Part shown: positions 38,061 to 47,239 of the stretch, in pieces | Layout of the letters: each line of letters opens with the position of its first letter | Position numbering within the stretch: the stretch's first letter is position 1 | Origin: Mycetohabitans endofungorum | GTDB taxonomy: Bacteria > Pseudomonadota > Gammaproteobacteria > Burkholderiales > Burkholderiaceae | Assembly (NCBI RefSeq): GCF_002927045.1 | Contig: NZ_PRDW01000002.1 | Span: 124,001 to 188,000 of the forward strand | Direction: 5' to 3' | DNA length: 64,000 nucleotides | The notes under the pieces: generated by a model | Database searches by the model: none | The model's input: only the letters and a program-made list of their open reading frames with translations | Told to the model about the DNA's origin: nothing | Program-made: the position numbers and the translations under genes

Positions 38061-38519
38061 TCAAAGCGGCAATTGCGTGTCGAACTTGATTTCCCGCAGT
38101 ACGACGCTGGTGTGGACTTGCGCGACGGCTGGAATTGTGAAAATGCGCTCGTGCAGGAACGTGTCGTAAGCCTTGATATCGGCTGCAACGATTTTTAGGA
38201 TGTAATCGGCCTCGCCCGTCGTGCTATAGCATTCGGTGACTTCCGGGCAGGTCGCGATTTCCCGCTCAAATTGCTCCACGCCGCCCTCGGTATGGCGCGT
38301 CAAATGGATATGGGCGAGTGCGCACATAGGTAATCCGAGCTTTTCCCGGTCGAGCAACGCAGTGTAGCGCTGGATTACCCCCGACTGCTCCATTTCCTTG
38401 ATCCGCCGCCAGCACGGCGTACTCGATAAACCGACTTGATCGGAAATTTCCTGTACCGAGCGGCGCGCGTCGAGCTGCAGCAGGCGCAATATCTTTTGAG
38501 AAAACGCATCGAGTGCCAA
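38061..38519 (-). CDS. Lrp/AsnC family transcriptional regulator
   Basis: 152-residue regulator: N-terminal helix-turn-helix (about 1-55, ALDAFSQKILRLLQLDARRSVQEISDQVGLSSTPCWRRIKEME) and a C-terminal RAM amino-acid-binding domain (about 65-145) with GEADYILKIVA. Same size as Lrp itself. It stands alone and converges on the CDF gene with 13 bases between stops. The 249-base gap to 38769 likely carries its promoter. Confidence 0.95.
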   Translation of the reverse strand: MALDAFSQKILRLLQLDARRSVQEISDQVGLSSTPCWRRIKEMEQSGVIQRYTALLDREKLGLPMCALAHIHLTRHTEGGVEQFEREIATCPEVTECYSTTGEADYILKIVAADIKAYDTFLHERIFTIPAVAQVHTSVVLREIKFDTQLPL

Positions 38520-38768
38520 GAGTGCCTCCCTTTAGCGCGTTTCTATTTCTTGAATGGTAGAGAAGTCGCGAATAAAACGCAATTCGTATCGGTTGTAGTG
38601 AGTGACTTAGTCTCTGGCCGGTATGTTTGCCGCGGCACTTTTACTCATAATGTCCATATTCGCCGCGTTGGCGCGCGGGCCGGCGTTTTTGCGATTGGCA
38701 ATTGTGCGAGCCGGGCCGCTCCATTAGACTGCGAGCGCTCGCAACAAAAACTCTTTTACTCTTTTATC

Positions 38769-39902
38769 ATGCGCGTCGTGCTGGTGGCCAATACACTGTG
38801 GTCCATTGTTATCTTTCGTCCAGGACTGCTGCGCACGCTGGTTGGAATGGGGGTTGACGTCGTCGTGATGGCGCCTGTCGACGATACGTTGCCACGTGCA
38901 CGCGAACTGAACGTGCGGGTCATCCCGCTGGAGCTGTCCGCGAAAGGCACGAACCCGCTGCACGATCTCGGGTTGGTGCGCACGCTCGTGACGCGCTACC
39001 GCGCGCTGAAACCGGACCTGGTGTTCCACTACACCATCAAGCCGAACATCTATGGCTCGATCGCGGCCAAGTTGGCTGGCGTGCCGTGTATCGCCGTGAC
39101 CACCGGACTTGGCTACGCGTTCGTGAATACCAATCTCGTCGCGCGCGTGGCCAAGGCGTTGTACCGTTTCGCTTTTTGTTTCCCGCGCGAGGTGTGGTTC
39201 CTCAACGGTGACGACCGGCAGGACTTCGTCGCGCAGCGACTGGTCGATCCGGTCAAGACGCAGGTGTTGCCCGGTGAGGGCATCGACCTCGCCCATTTCG
39301 CGCCGCGTGCAGCGGGCATGCCCGACGGCAAGGTGCGCTTTCTGCTGATCGCCCGCATGCTGTGGGATAAGGGGGTTGGCGAATACATCGAGGCCGCTCG
39401 CCTTGTCCGCGCGGTGTACCCGCAGGCGGTGTTCCAATTGCTCGGCGCGACCGACGTTGCCAATCCAAGCGCGATCAGTGCCGAGCAGATGCGCAAGTGG
39501 GCCGCCGAAGGCGTGGTCGAGTACCTCGGCACGACGCAAGACGTGCGCGATATCATTGCGCGCGCTGATTGCCTCGTGTTGCCGTCCTATCGCGAAGGCG
39601 TGCCTCGTACGCTGCTGGAGGGGGCGGCGATGGCCAAGCCGCTGGTGGCGACGAAGGTGATCGGGTGCCGGGAAGTCGTGGTCGACGGCGAAACCGGATT
39701 GTTGTGCGCGCCCAGGGATGCCACCGACCTGGCGCGCAAACTTCAGCACATCATTGAAATGGGGCCCGACGCGCGCGCGACTATGGGCGCGCGCGGGCGA
39801 CGAATGGTCGAGCAGCGCTACGACGAACGGATCGTCATTGAGCGCTATCTAGAAGCGATGCGGCGGATTGGATTGAGGATCCCTGACATGCCGGTAGCGT
39901 GA
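38769..39902 (+). CDS. Glycosyltransferase family 4 protein
   Basis: 377-residue cytoplasmic GT-B fold transferase. The start at 38769 opens the Rossmann strand MRVVLVANTLWSIVIF; the longer frame upstream lacks similarity. The C-terminal donor-sugar motif includes REGVPRTLLEGAAMAKPLVAT (E-x7-E, about 277-285) typical of GT4 enzymes such as WbpH/PglA that add HexNAc to undecaprenyl-linked sugars. It is an orphan: no polysaccharide cluster surrounds it. An 8-bp tandem repeat begins 18 bases past its stop. Confidence 0.9.
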   Translation: MRVVLVANTLWSIVIFRPGLLRTLVGMGVDVVVMAPVDDTLPRARELNVRVIPLELSAKGTNPLHDLGLVRTLVTRYRALKPDLVFHYTIKPNIYGSIAAKLAGVPCIAVTTGLGYAFVNTNLVARVAKALYRFAFCFPREVWFLNGDDRQDFVAQRLVDPVKTQVLPGEGIDLAHFAPRAAGMPDGKVRFLLIARMLWDKGVGEYIEAARLVRAVYPQAVFQLLGATDVANPSAISAEQMRKWAAEGVVEYLGTTQDVRDIIARADCLVLPSYREGVPRTLLEGAAMAKPLVATKVIGCREVVVDGETGLLCAPRDATDLARKLQHIIEMGPDARATMGARGRRMVEQRYDERIVIERYLEAMRRIGLRIPDMPVA

Positions 39903-39919
39903 CGGCTGGGCGGCTTAGT

Positions 39920-40015
39920 GGCTCAACGGCTCAACGGCTCAACGGCTCAACGGCTCAACGGCTCAACGGCTCAACGGCTCAACGGCTCAACGGCTCAACG
40001 GCTCAACGGCTCAAC
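39920..40015. repeat. Octanucleotide tandem repeat (GGCTCAAC)12
   Basis: Twelve perfect copies of GGCTCAAC between convergent genes. The array reaches into the last codon and stop of the exonuclease gene at 40011. As 8 is not a multiple of 3, a copy-number change would move which stop the exonuclease uses. No spacers, so not CRISPR. Confidence 0.97.
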
Positions 40016-40691
40016 GGCCGCCGCCCTGTTGTCCGGGTTCCGTTTCGGACTCCGCGGGGCCTGCCGCCGGGTCGAGAGGCGTTGCTTTCGCGAGTCCGTC
40101 GTTCGTTGTCTCCGCCAGCCATTGGGCATGCGCCGCCTGGCGGACGCGCAACTCCGAAAGCATGTTGCAAAACAATGCCCCCTGTTCGATCGCATCGTCG
40201 AGCGCGACATGCGTGTGCGGATGGGCGTCGAACCAGTGCTTCGGCAGCCGCGGCTTGATCGCCTTCCGGTAAGGCAGCCCGGTCATCGCAAACGCCAGCG
40301 TCTTGATGTCCAGCGCCGACCAGGAGAACGGGCAGCGGCCAGCAAAGCGCATCATGTACCAGAACATGAACGTGAAGTCGAAGCCGGCCGGATAGGCCAC
40401 GAAGACGGGCTTGCCGGGTAAAGCCTCGACCCAGTCAACATAGGCGGGCAGTGCTTCTTCGGGCGCGCGCGTATCCGTACGGCATGCTGCCCAAGCGTCG
40501 GGTTGCGTTTTCCACCACGCGTCCTGAGTCGGATGCGGGGACGCGCCGGGCAGCGTGTCCAAGTTGGCGGAGAACGTTGCGATCAGTTGTTTGTCCGCGG
40601 TATAGGCTGCTGATGCGAAGCTCAGCATCGAATGCGGGCCGGGAATTGGGCCGTCAGCCTCGATATCGGTGCTGACATAGATTTCGTCCAT
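40011..40691 (-). CDS. 3'-5' exonuclease family protein (DEDD type)
   Basis: 226-residue nuclease with the DEDDh layout: D9 and E11 in STDIEADG, the second aspartate in [14 protein letters not shown] (about 106-119) and the ALDDAIEQG segment with the last aspartates (about 161-169), preceded by HPHTHV. It resembles oligoribonuclease/DnaQ-fold proteins. The C-terminus (GQQGGGR) and stop codon fall in the 8-bp repeat array and are probably recent. A 12-base gap separates it from the MBL-fold gene on the same strand. Confidence 0.85.
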   Translation of the reverse strand: MDEIYVSTDIEADGPIPGPHSMLSFASAAYTADKQLIATFSANLDTLPGASPHPTQDAWWKTQPDAWAACRTDTRAPEEALPAYVDWVEALPGKPVFVAYPAGFDFTFMFWYMMRFAGRCPFSWSALDIKTLAFAMTGLPYRKAIKPRLPKHWFDAHPHTHVALDDAIEQGALFCNMLSELRVRQAAHAQWLAETTNDGLAKATPLDPAAGPAESETEPGQQGGGR

Positions 40692-40702
40692 TGAGTATCT
40701 AG

Positions 40703-41350
40703 TTAACTGGCAGTAACGTGGTCCGCCACGTATGGGTTCGTGCGCCGCTCCTCGCCGAAGGTCGACATCGGACCGTGTCCGGGGACGAAGCGTACGTCGT
40801 CACCGAGCGGCCACAGCTTCTTGCGGATCGACGAGATGAGATCCGCATGATTGCCGCGCGGAAAATCTGTCCGCCCGATCGATCCCGCAAACAGTACGTC
40901 GCCGACCAGCGCAAGTCGATGTTCGCGGCTGAAAAAAACCACGTGTCCCGGCGTGTGTCCCGGGCAGTGAAGGATCTCCAGTATCTCATTGCCGAACCGC
41001 ACGGTATCGCCATCGTGTAGCCAGCGGTCCGGCTCGAACGCTTGCGCCGCCGGCAGGCCGAAACGCGTGCTCTGCTGCGGCAGCAATGCCAGCCAGAATT
41101 GCTCATCCGGATGCGGTCCTTCGATCGGCACGCCGTAGTAGCTTGCCAATGCACGGGCACCTGCGCAATGGTCGACGTGTCCGTGCGTCAACAACACCTT
41201 TTCTACGCTCGCGCCGCGCTTTTGCACCTGCGCCTGGATCAACTCCAGATCTCCTCCCGGATCGACAATGGCGGCGCGTTGAGTCTGCTCGCACACGAGC
41301 AGCGAGCAGTTCTGCATGAAGGCAGTGACGGGAATCAGCTTGACTTGCAT
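40703..41350 (-). CDS. MBL-fold metallo-hydrolase (YcbL / GloB2-like)
   Basis: 215-residue zinc hydrolase. The metal motif [10 protein letters not shown] (H56, H58, D60, H61), GHTPGH (second site) and [15 protein letters not shown] (bridging aspartate) are all present, as in type II glyoxalases that hydrolyse S-lactoylglutathione. The start at 41350 gives [15 protein letters not shown], the usual YcbL opening; an extra 120 codons upstream are open but unlike coding sequence. Confidence 0.93.
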   Translation of the reverse strand: MQVKLIPVTAFMQNCSLLVCEQTQRAAIVDPGGDLELIQAQVQKRGASVEKVLLTHGHVDHCAGARALASYYGVPIEGPHPDEQFWLALLPQQSTRFGLPAAQAFEPDRWLHDGDTVRFGNEILEILHCPGHTPGHVVFFSREHRLALVGDVLFAGSIGRTDFPRGNHADLISSIRKKLWPLGDDVRFVPGHGPMSTFGEERRTNPYVADHVTAS

Positions 41351-41951
41351 TGGGTTCGGAAGCGCACTGAACGGCTGGCTGAGTGAAGGCAACATTGTAG
41401 TCGTCATGTCCCGATCCGCGCATCTGCGCATCCGCGCGTTCGCATGGCCGCAGTGGCGTACTGCGGAAAATGACGATCTGCACCAATCGGGTATAATGGC
41501 CGGCATGCACCTTAATTGTGCAGTCAAGTCGGACGTCCCCGCACCAACCGGCGGAATAGAAAAGGGCGCCGTCCAGTAAAACGCCGCGTACGAAATGCGG
41601 CCGCATCCAGCATCGCAAGTCGATGCGACACGTTCCATCCGGTTGGGCGCGGGGCGCCTGATCCCGGCGTAGCCCGGCACCGGTACGGAGCCTTCACCGC
41701 TGGTCGACATGATGCTTGTTTAGCAAGCACCATGCCAATCGGTGTAACGTCATCAGCGGTGATTCGGGTCTGGTCGACGTCCCTAAAAAGGGGCGGCCAG
41801 ACGTGCGTTAAAACCTGGCGGATCACGGCGCTTGCCGTTTCGCGATCGTCGCCCACCGTGCGCAGCCTGCCTGCCCGGTGCCGTGGCGCATCCGTTCGTT
41901 CGCCCAGAGCCGTGGCCATTGGTGGCGGCTCACAATAGTGAAGACGTACCT
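41351..41951. other. Gene-free stretch between MBL-fold gene and rlpA
   Basis: 600 bases with no gene I can support. A TATAAT at 41492-41497 preceded by TGACGA is a possible promoter on the plus strand. Overlapping open frames on both strands (41516-41938 plus, 41524-41919 minus) are arginine-rich and look non-coding. Confidence 0.5.
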
Positions 41952-42581
41952 ATGAAAGCTCGATGGCCTCGATGTTATGGGACCGTTTGCGCTCTCCTTC
42001 TGCTGGCCGGTTGCGCGACGCACGGCGGTCACAAGGAGCCAACGACGGTGAGCCCGACGATGGGAAGAGCGGGGGCAAGCAGTGCGGCGCTCGTCCAGTC
42101 GGTGTCAAGCCGCGCAAAGTCAGCCCTAGATGCACTCGCGCGCGGGGAGTCGGGCGATGCGCCGGCCGACACGGCCGCACGTAATGTCCCGTCGCTTGCC
42201 GATGCCGAGCCGCTGGTCGCGGATGCGCGTGACGTGTCGGATTTCAAGCAGGAGGGGCGCGCGTCCTGGTATGGTCCTCGTTTCCATGGCCGTCGTACTG
42301 CGAACGGCGAGCGCTTCGACAAGAATGCGTTGACCGCTGCGCATCGGCGCTTGCCGTTGTCGTCATTCGTGCGCGTGACCAACGTCGTGAACAAGAAATC
42401 GGTGGTGGTGCGGATTAACGATCGTGGGCCGTATCACAGAGGACGGATCATTGACCTGTCGCAGGCGGCGGCGAATGCACTTGGGCTGCAGCATTCCGGG
42501 ACCGCAAGAGTCCGGCTGCAAGGCTTGTCGCGCGAAGAGGCTCGCGTGGCGATGGCCGAGCAACTCGCGTCGGCCAGATGA
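41952..42581 (+). CDS. rlpA: Septal ring lytic transglycosylase RlpA family lipoprotein
   Basis: 209-residue lipoprotein: signal peptide with lipobox LLAG-C21, a Ser/Ala-rich linker to about 98, then the double-psi beta-barrel domain [19 protein letters not shown] (about 100-118) with catalytic aspartate region [20 protein letters not shown] (about 153-172). Cleaves naked glycan strands at the septum in related bacteria. No SPOR domain, so shorter than E. coli RlpA (362). Confidence 0.93.
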   Translation: MKARWPRCYGTVCALLLLAGCATHGGHKEPTTVSPTMGRAGASSAALVQSVSSRAKSALDALARGESGDAPADTAARNVPSLADAEPLVADARDVSDFKQEGRASWYGPRFHGRRTANGERFDKNALTAAHRRLPLSSFVRVTNVVNKKSVVVRINDRGPYHRGRIIDLSQAAANALGLQHSGTARVRLQGLSREEARVAMAEQLASAR

Positions 42582-42641
42582 TTGAGGCTGCGGGTTTGTG
42601 CAGTACCCTTTGTCCCGGGTGGCGGTTCAATCGCGGCTTTT

Positions 42642-43529
42642 TTATCTTCCCGGTCCGTTCTTTTTCAATTCCAGCGCACGCGCATAGAGCACACTACGTG
42701 ATGCGCTCGTTAGTGCGACTGCCAGTTTGACCGCGGTGCTGACCGGCACTTCGTCCAGCAATGCCGTCAGTATCGCGTCATGCTGGTGCGCGTCACTTTG
42801 CGTGGGTGCGCCAGCACCTTCGACCACAAGGACGAACTCGCCACGCAGCCGGTTCGGATCCGCGGCGAGCCATGCTGGCCCTTCGGCCAGCATGCACTGA
42901 TGCAAACTCTCGTGTAGCTTGGTGATTTCTCGCGCGATCAACATTCGACGCGACGGGCCAAGCGTTTCGGCCAACGCGCGTACGGTCTCGAGTGCGCGGT
43001 GCGGCGCCTCATAGAAAACAAGCGCTTCTTCACGCGACGCCAATGCCTGGAGCCGGGCGGTCCGCTGCTTCGGCTTGGTCGGCAAGAAGCCGGCGAAGGT
43101 AAACGTGCCCGCCCAATCGCCGGTCACACTCAGCGCAGCGGTCACCGCGCTGACGCCCGGTATCGGCACCACGTCCAGTCCTGCGTTGCGTACCGCATCG
43201 ACCAGCCGTGCGCCCGGATCCGAGATGCCAGGCGTGCCCGCGTCCGACACATACGCGATACGCTCGCCCGCGCGCAGGAAATCAACGACGCGCTGTGCGG
43301 CTTCGCATTCGTTGTGTTGGTGAACCGCCAGCAATGGGCGCGTGATTCGGTAACGCGCGAGCAGTTGTGCTGTGTGGCGCGTATCTTCCGCCGCAATGCG
43401 GTCCACCAGCGCAAGCACGTGCAACGCGCGGAGCGTGATGTCGGCGAAGTTACCGATCGGCGTCGCCATCACATAAAGCGCCGGTGCCGGATAGTGCTGG
43501 TTCTCGGCGAGCGTGAGGGGATCGATCAA
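42642..43529 (-). CDS. rsmI: 16S rRNA (cytidine-1402-2'-O)-methyltransferase
   Basis: 295-residue SAM methyltransferase of the tetrapyrrole-methylase fold. [20 protein letters not shown] near the N-terminus, [11 protein letters not shown] and [18 protein letters not shown] (about 92-109) are definitive RsmI motifs. Divergent from yraN across 20 bases, as in most beta-proteobacteria. The C-terminal region [21 protein letters not shown] is also conserved. Confidence 0.97.
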   Translation of the reverse strand: MIDPLTLAENQHYPAPALYVMATPIGNFADITLRALHVLALVDRIAAEDTRHTAQLLARYRITRPLLAVHQHNECEAAQRVVDFLRAGERIAYVSDAGTPGISDPGARLVDAVRNAGLDVVPIPGVSAVTAALSVTGDWAGTFTFAGFLPTKPKQRTARLQALASREEALVFYEAPHRALETVRALAETLGPSRRMLIAREITKLHESLHQCMLAEGPAWLAADPNRLRGEFVLVVEGAGAPTQSDAHQHDAILTALLDEVPVSTAVKLAVALTSASRSVLYARALELKKNGPGR

Positions 43530-43549
43530 GGAATACCTCAGGAGAAGCG

Positions 43550-44113
43550 ATGAGCAACAAAGCGCCCGTCATTGTGCCACGACGTGGCATAGCGACTGGT
43601 ACCGCCCCGCCTGCGATGCAGCCTATGCAGCCTATGCAGCCGACCCAGCCGACCCAGCCGACCCAGCCGACCCAGCCGACCCAGCCGACCCAGCCGACCC
43701 GGGCCGGGGGGCCGTTGAACAACTTTTTGCGCCGGCCGGTGTCGAACCGGGTCGGTCGTGTCTTCGAGTCGCATGCGCTGCGCCATTTGAGCCGCCACGG
43801 GTTGGTGCTGGTGGCGCGCAACATACGTTATCGGCGCGGGGAGATCGACCTTGTCATGCGGACCACCGATGGGATGCTCGTATTTGTTGAGGTCCGTGCT
43901 CGCAATCGCCCCGATTATGGTGGGGCACTCGCCAGTGTCGATGTGCGCAAACAATACCGCCTGATGGCCGCCGCCCGGGCTTTCCTGGCCACGCGTCTGG
44001 CGGGCGGGCGTCTGCGAGCAGTGCCGCCTTGCCGGTTCGACATCGTCGCGTTCGATGGTGGCCGACTGACGTGGGTCGTCGATGCCTTCAGCGAAGATCC
44101 GCGACTGCGGTAA
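43550..44113 (+). CDS. yraN: UPF0102 / YraN family endonuclease-like protein with repeat-expanded N-terminus
   Basis: 187 residues. The conserved UPF0102 domain is at about 68-180: [35 protein letters not shown] has the E...GEIDLV nuclease-like motif and [14 protein letters not shown] the third catalytic residues of a Holliday-junction-resolvase fold. The first 60 residues are not part of the family: they hold three MQP and six TQP tripeptides encoded by a 9-base tandem repeat. Divergent from rsmI. Role in other bacteria unclear, perhaps DNA processing. Confidence 0.92.
   Translation: MSNKAPVIVPRRGIATGTAPPAMQPMQPMQPTQPTQPTQPTQPTQPTQPTRAGGPLNNFLRRPVSNRVGRVFESHALRHLSRHGLVLVARNIRYRRGEIDLVMRTTDGMLVFVEVRARNRPDYGGALASVDVRKQYRLMAAARAFLATRLAGGRLRAVPPCRFDIVAFDGGRLTWVVDAFSEDPRLR
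43616..43696 (+). repeat. In-frame 9-bp tandem repeat inside yraN
   Basis: Nine units of 9 bases: three of ATGCAGCC(T/G) followed by six of ACCCAGCCG, encoding (MQP)3(TQP)6. Being a multiple of three, copy-number change alters linker length without frameshift. Confidence 0.95.
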
Positions 44114-44145
44114 ACTCGCGGGCGAGAAACGAGTATGAACAATTG

Positions 44146-44733
44146 ATGTCGATCGAGAGAATTCAGCGGCAGTTCCGCGAGAGCGCAGAGTTGCAATTGA
44201 CTGCATTGGACGCGTTGGGGGCGCCGATTGCCGCGGCAATCGATACCATGTTCGCGACGCTGGCGAACGGCGGCAAGATCCTGGCATGCGGGGAGGGTGC
44301 GTGCACGTCGGACGCGCAGCGTTTCACGGCAGCGCTCGTCGGTCGTTTCGAGCGCGATCGCCCGGGGTTGCCGGCGCTTGTCCTGGCCAATGATGACTTG
44401 ATGAGAGCATCCGGTGGCACGCAGGCGCACGACGAGGTTTTCGCGCGCCAGGTGCGGGCGCTGGGGCACGGCGACGACATACTGCTTGCGATCGCCGGGC
44501 ACGATGATGCGCCGGCGTTGGTTGCAGCCGTCGATGCTGCGCACGAGCGGGAGATGATCGTCGTCGCGTTGACCGGGGCCGGCGGCGGGCCGCTGTCCCA
44601 ATCGCTGATCGATACCGACATCCATATTTGCGTGCCTGCGCAACGTCAAGCGCGGGTTCATGAGTTGCAGCTGCTGACGATCCACTGCTTGTGCGACGGG
44701 ATCGATGCAATGTTGCTCGGGGAAGAAGATTGA
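44146..44733 (+). CDS. SIS-domain phosphosugar isomerase-like protein (DiaA/GmhA-like)
   Basis: 195-residue protein with a SIS fold. LANGGKILACGEGACTSDAQRFTAALVGRFERDRPGLPAL matches the DiaA/GmhA opening, though the usual GNGGSA is changed to GEGACT. DiaA binds DnaA and stimulates initiation; GmhA makes heptose for LPS. In beta-proteobacteria the copy between yraN and the BON lipoprotein is normally the DiaA-like one. Followed by dolP after 22 bases. Confidence 0.88.
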   Translation: MSIERIQRQFRESAELQLTALDALGAPIAAAIDTMFATLANGGKILACGEGACTSDAQRFTAALVGRFERDRPGLPALVLANDDLMRASGGTQAHDEVFARQVRALGHGDDILLAIAGHDDAPALVAAVDAAHEREMIVVALTGAGGGPLSQSLIDTDIHICVPAQRQARVHELQLLTIHCLCDGIDAMLLGEED

Positions 44734-44755
44734 CCAAATCAGGGAGAGCTTGTCA

Positions 44756-45541
44756 ATGACTGCCACTCGCGTCCGTAAAACGCTTATGCATGCCGTGCTG
44801 GCCGTGGGCCTTGCTTCATCGCTCCAGGGCTGCGGCCTACTGCTGCTGGGCGGCGCTGCCGGTGGCACGCTGATGGCCGTTGACCGGCGCACGCTCGGGG
44901 CCCAGACGGAGGACCGCGAGATCCAAATCAAGGCATTGAGCCGGATCGGCAATGCATTGCCGGACACCGCCCACGTCAACCTGACGGTCTATAACCGTCG
45001 CGTGCTGTTGACCGGGGAGGTGCCGGATGAGGTCGCGAAGCAAAAGGCCGAGTCGATTGTACGTGACATCATCAATGTGAGCAGTATCGCCAATGAACTG
45101 GCCGTGCAGCCCGCGAGCTCGTTTTCTTCGCGCACCAGCGATACGTATATCAGTAGCAAGGTGCAGGCCGCGTTGGTCGGCAGCAGGGACATTTCGTCGA
45201 ACTATTACAAATGGACCACGGAGCGCGGCATTGTTTACTTGATGGGGTTGGTGACAGTTGACGAAGGCAATCGAGGGGCGGACGTTGTCAGCCGCGTGAC
45301 CGGCGTGAAGCAGGTCGTCAAACTGTTTCAGTACGTGAAGCCCGAGGATGCGAAGTCACTGGTGGCGACGCCGGCATCGGGCGCCAGCGCGGCTTCCGCG
45401 CCCGCGGCGGAGCAGCCGACGGGAGCAACGGTGGGTGAAGTGCCACCGGCAGGGGTGAGTGTGCAACCGCTTGATCAACAGCCGCCCGCACCCGTGTCCA
45501 ACTCGGCGATCAAGCCGGGTAATCCGAAGGCGCCGAATTGA
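44756..45541 (+). CDS. BON-domain outer-membrane lipoprotein (DolP/YraP-like)
   Basis: 261-residue lipoprotein with lipobox at C26 (SSLQGC). Two BON domains follow (about 60-125 and 130-200), containing VNLTVYNRRVLLTGEVPDE and TERGIVYLMGLVTVDEGNRG, the paired repeats of DolP that bind anionic lipids near the division site. An Ala/Pro-rich tail of about 55 residues is additional to the family. The next start overlaps its stop (TGATG). Confidence 0.92.
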   Translation: MTATRVRKTLMHAVLAVGLASSLQGCGLLLLGGAAGGTLMAVDRRTLGAQTEDREIQIKALSRIGNALPDTAHVNLTVYNRRVLLTGEVPDEVAKQKAESIVRDIINVSSIANELAVQPASSFSSRTSDTYISSKVQAALVGSRDISSNYYKWTTERGIVYLMGLVTVDEGNRGADVVSRVTGVKQVVKLFQYVKPEDAKSLVATPASGASAASAPAAEQPTGATVGEVPPAGVSVQPLDQQPPAPVSNSAIKPGNPKAPN

Positions 45542-45939
45542 TGAGCGGGGTCAGTCAGGTGCGTTGGCACGGGGCTTGGTTGCAGGGCGGGTTCGGGTTC
45601 GCTCAGTGGGGGCTGTTGCGTTGGGGCGTGGCCGTTGTGCTGGCGGGAGGGGCTACCGGTGCGCATGCGTATGATGCCCAGCGCGCGCAGGCCCTGGCGA
45701 AGCAGAATGCATGCTTGGGTTGTCATGCCATCGAGCGTAAACTCGTCGGGCCCAGCTTTGCTGAGATCGCGCAACGATACAACGCGGATGCGGTGGCGCC
45801 CGCGCGGCTGGTCAAGAAGGTCGTGCAGGGTGGAGCAGGGGTATGGGGACCAATTCCAATGCCGTCGCATCCTCGGTTGAATGAGGCTGATGCGAAGGTG
45901 TTGGTGGATTGGGTACTGGCCGGGGCGCCGCGGAAGTAG
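45541..45939 (+). CDS. c-type cytochrome
   Basis: 132-residue periplasmic class I cytochrome. N-terminal export signal (about 1-43), haem site C58-L-G-C61-H62 in NACLGCHAIERK, and a distal methionine in GPIPMPSH. Small mono-haem proteins of this form shuttle electrons. ATG 45541 overlaps the upstream stop, showing coupling to the dolP-like gene. Confidence 0.93.
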   Translation: MSGVSQVRWHGAWLQGGFGFAQWGLLRWGVAVVLAGGATGAHAYDAQRAQALAKQNACLGCHAIERKLVGPSFAEIAQRYNADAVAPARLVKKVVQGGAGVWGPIPMPSHPRLNEADAKVLVDWVLAGAPRK

Positions 45940-45974
45940 GGGGAAGCGTCTTGCTTTCGGAGCCCGTATTTCTG

Positions 45975-45980
45975 CTATAA
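45975..45980 (+). promoter_or_regulatory. Promoter -10 of tRNA-Ala
   Basis: TATAAT in TGCTATAATCGTCG, 15 bases before the tRNA 5' end, with TTGCTTTC about 20 bases upstream as the -35 region. A near-consensus sigma-70 promoter. Confidence 0.75.
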
Positions 45981-45994
45981 TCGTCGCTTCACGT

Positions 45995-46070
<76 letters not shown>

Positions 46071-46078
46071 ATAGATTC

Positions 46079-46109
46079 AAGGGTTTAGCCGATGGCTAGG
46101 CCCTTTTTC
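46079..46109 (+). terminator. Terminator of tRNA-Ala
   Basis: AAGGG-TTT-AGCC pairs with GGCT-AGG-CCCTT around GAT and is followed by TTTTT; ends the tRNA transcript 9 bases downstream. Confidence 0.75.
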
Positions 46110-46188
46110 TTTGGTAGATTCGATTGATTGCGCCAATTTTGCGCTGCTCGGGCTGTCGAAGCCTGAGATGCAGCACATGAAGGGCATG

Positions 46189-46290
46189 TGAATAGCATCT
46201 ATCACTCGTCGGGGCGATCTTCAGTGGCAGGCCCGTGTTCGACGCAAGGGCTATCCGGTACAGATCAAGAGACGTGGAGAGCAACGCCGA
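46189..46290 (+). pseudogene. Tyrosine integrase N-terminal remnant next to tRNA-Ala
   Basis: Codons 46195-46269 read ASITRRGDLQWQARVRRKGY followed by PVQIK, which fits the N-terminal arm-binding region of phage-type integrases (SI-x-RRGD-x-QWQARVRRKGYP). The frame then shifts: DVESNADRAT in the next phase looks like the following helix. Upstream ATG has decayed. Position just past the tRNA 3' end is where such integrases act. Confidence 0.6.
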
Positions 46291-46459
46291 TCGTGCAACG
46301 ATCGATGGCGTCGTCGCGCAGTTCGGACGTAGCCAAACTGCGCACCGACTGGCTGAGGCAGATCACTCCGCCACTGAAGCCGGCGTCAGTGCTTCGGCGC
46401 TTGGCCATCCTCCCCCCTCTTCGGCATCGCCCGCAAGGAATGGGGAATGGAAAGTCTTT

Positions 46460-46843
46460 TCAATCCCCTCGAGCTTGTGCGCAAACCGCCCGCGAACGGG
46501 CCTTGGCGCGTTTGACCTCGCCCGCTTGTTGCAGTGTGTTCTTCGCCCGGGTGTAGTTGCGCATGCCGCCGTGCTCGCCTCGGTACCCGCTGTGAAAGTG
46601 CCGCACGTTCCAGCCCGTGTAGTCGCGCCGGTACAGCTGCACGAGTTTGACCACTTCATCCACCGGCGCTCGCTTGTGCGAGAACTGATCCAGTCGCTTG
46701 TCGAGCAGCCCTTGTAGACCGTCGGCCTCATAGCGTCCAATCTGCCGCCGAAATGTGCGCTCGCAAACGCCCAATAGCCGCGCCGCCTCGGCCTGCGTGA
46801 GCCGCTTGTCCTGCCAGTCGCTGTAGACCTCTTCAAATCTCAT
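46460..46843 (-). pseudogene. Truncated ISNCY-family transposase (N-terminal part)
   Basis: 127 residues: helix-turn-helix RLTQAEAARLLGVCERTFRRQIGRYEADGLQGLLDKR (about 14-50) and the linker up to NVRHFHSGYRGEHGGMRNYT are typical of ISNCY transposases of about 450 residues, but the DDE catalytic core is missing; the frame ends soon after in unrelated-looking sequence. The DNA just before its start (46844-46920) includes CCGGACAATT, possibly part of the element's terminal repeat. Confidence 0.75.
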
Positions 46844-46916
46844 CTTCCGGGTTTCCTGTCACCAACGCGCCCGGCTCACGGGGGGCCATACGACACCCAA
46901 CAACCGGATACATGAC

Positions 46917-47100
46917 GTGCTACAAACCCGGACAATTCATGTGCTCACGACACGGAACCGGAATCTCCAGTTGCCGTTTTTTGATGAACTGCCTATACTG
47001 GAATCGCCTCTGAAAACAACAGCGGCCGGGTGTGACAATCCGGTAGATACAGGCGCACAGAAGCCGCGCCATCTTACGATTCGCGGCTTTTTTGTGCGTA
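46917..47100 (+). other. Possible phage-derived short frame (Ash/Icd-like) with terminator
   Basis: A frame from 46917 (opening with LTTRNRNLQLPFFDELPILE) resembles leader-like genes of P4-type phages annotated as cell-division-inhibitor Icd-like. It has no ribosome site and crosses a perfect 8-bp terminator hairpin with T6 at 47061-47094, so its 3' half is surely not translated. Offered as a phage remnant only. Confidence 0.25.
47061..47094 (+). terminator. Intrinsic terminator in the remnant region
   Basis: AAGCCGCG (47061-47068) pairs perfectly with CGCGGCTT (47082-47089), followed by TTTTT. The transcript it ended is no longer recognisable. Confidence 0.75.
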
Positions 47101-47151
47101 ACGTCTGGTCTCGTCTATGGCGGGCCGGGCGGGGCCAGCTTCGGCTGGGCC

Positions 47152-47239
47152 GGATCCTGTATCCCGGTTTGTCACCCTCGTTCGGTCCGCCACCCTCCGT
47201 GACAAGAGGGCGCGGGTAAAAAACCGTGATACAGGATCC
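47152..47239. repeat. 88-base element bounded by 19-bp inverted repeats
   Basis: GGATCCTGTATCCCGGTTT (47152-47170) and 47221-47239 are inverted copies with one mismatch. The 50-base interior has a second nested pairing (CCCTC with GAGGG). No gene inside. Could be a miniature inverted-repeat element or a large RNA hairpin. Confidence 0.7.

Noticed and set aside
39920-40015. Possible CRISPR-like array
   Set aside because: Contiguous 8-base units without spacers; a simple tandem repeat.
41516-41938. Open frame of 140 codons between MBL gene and rlpA
   Set aside because: Arg/Ser-rich, no ribosome site, overlapped by an equally long minus-strand frame; looks like high-GC noise.
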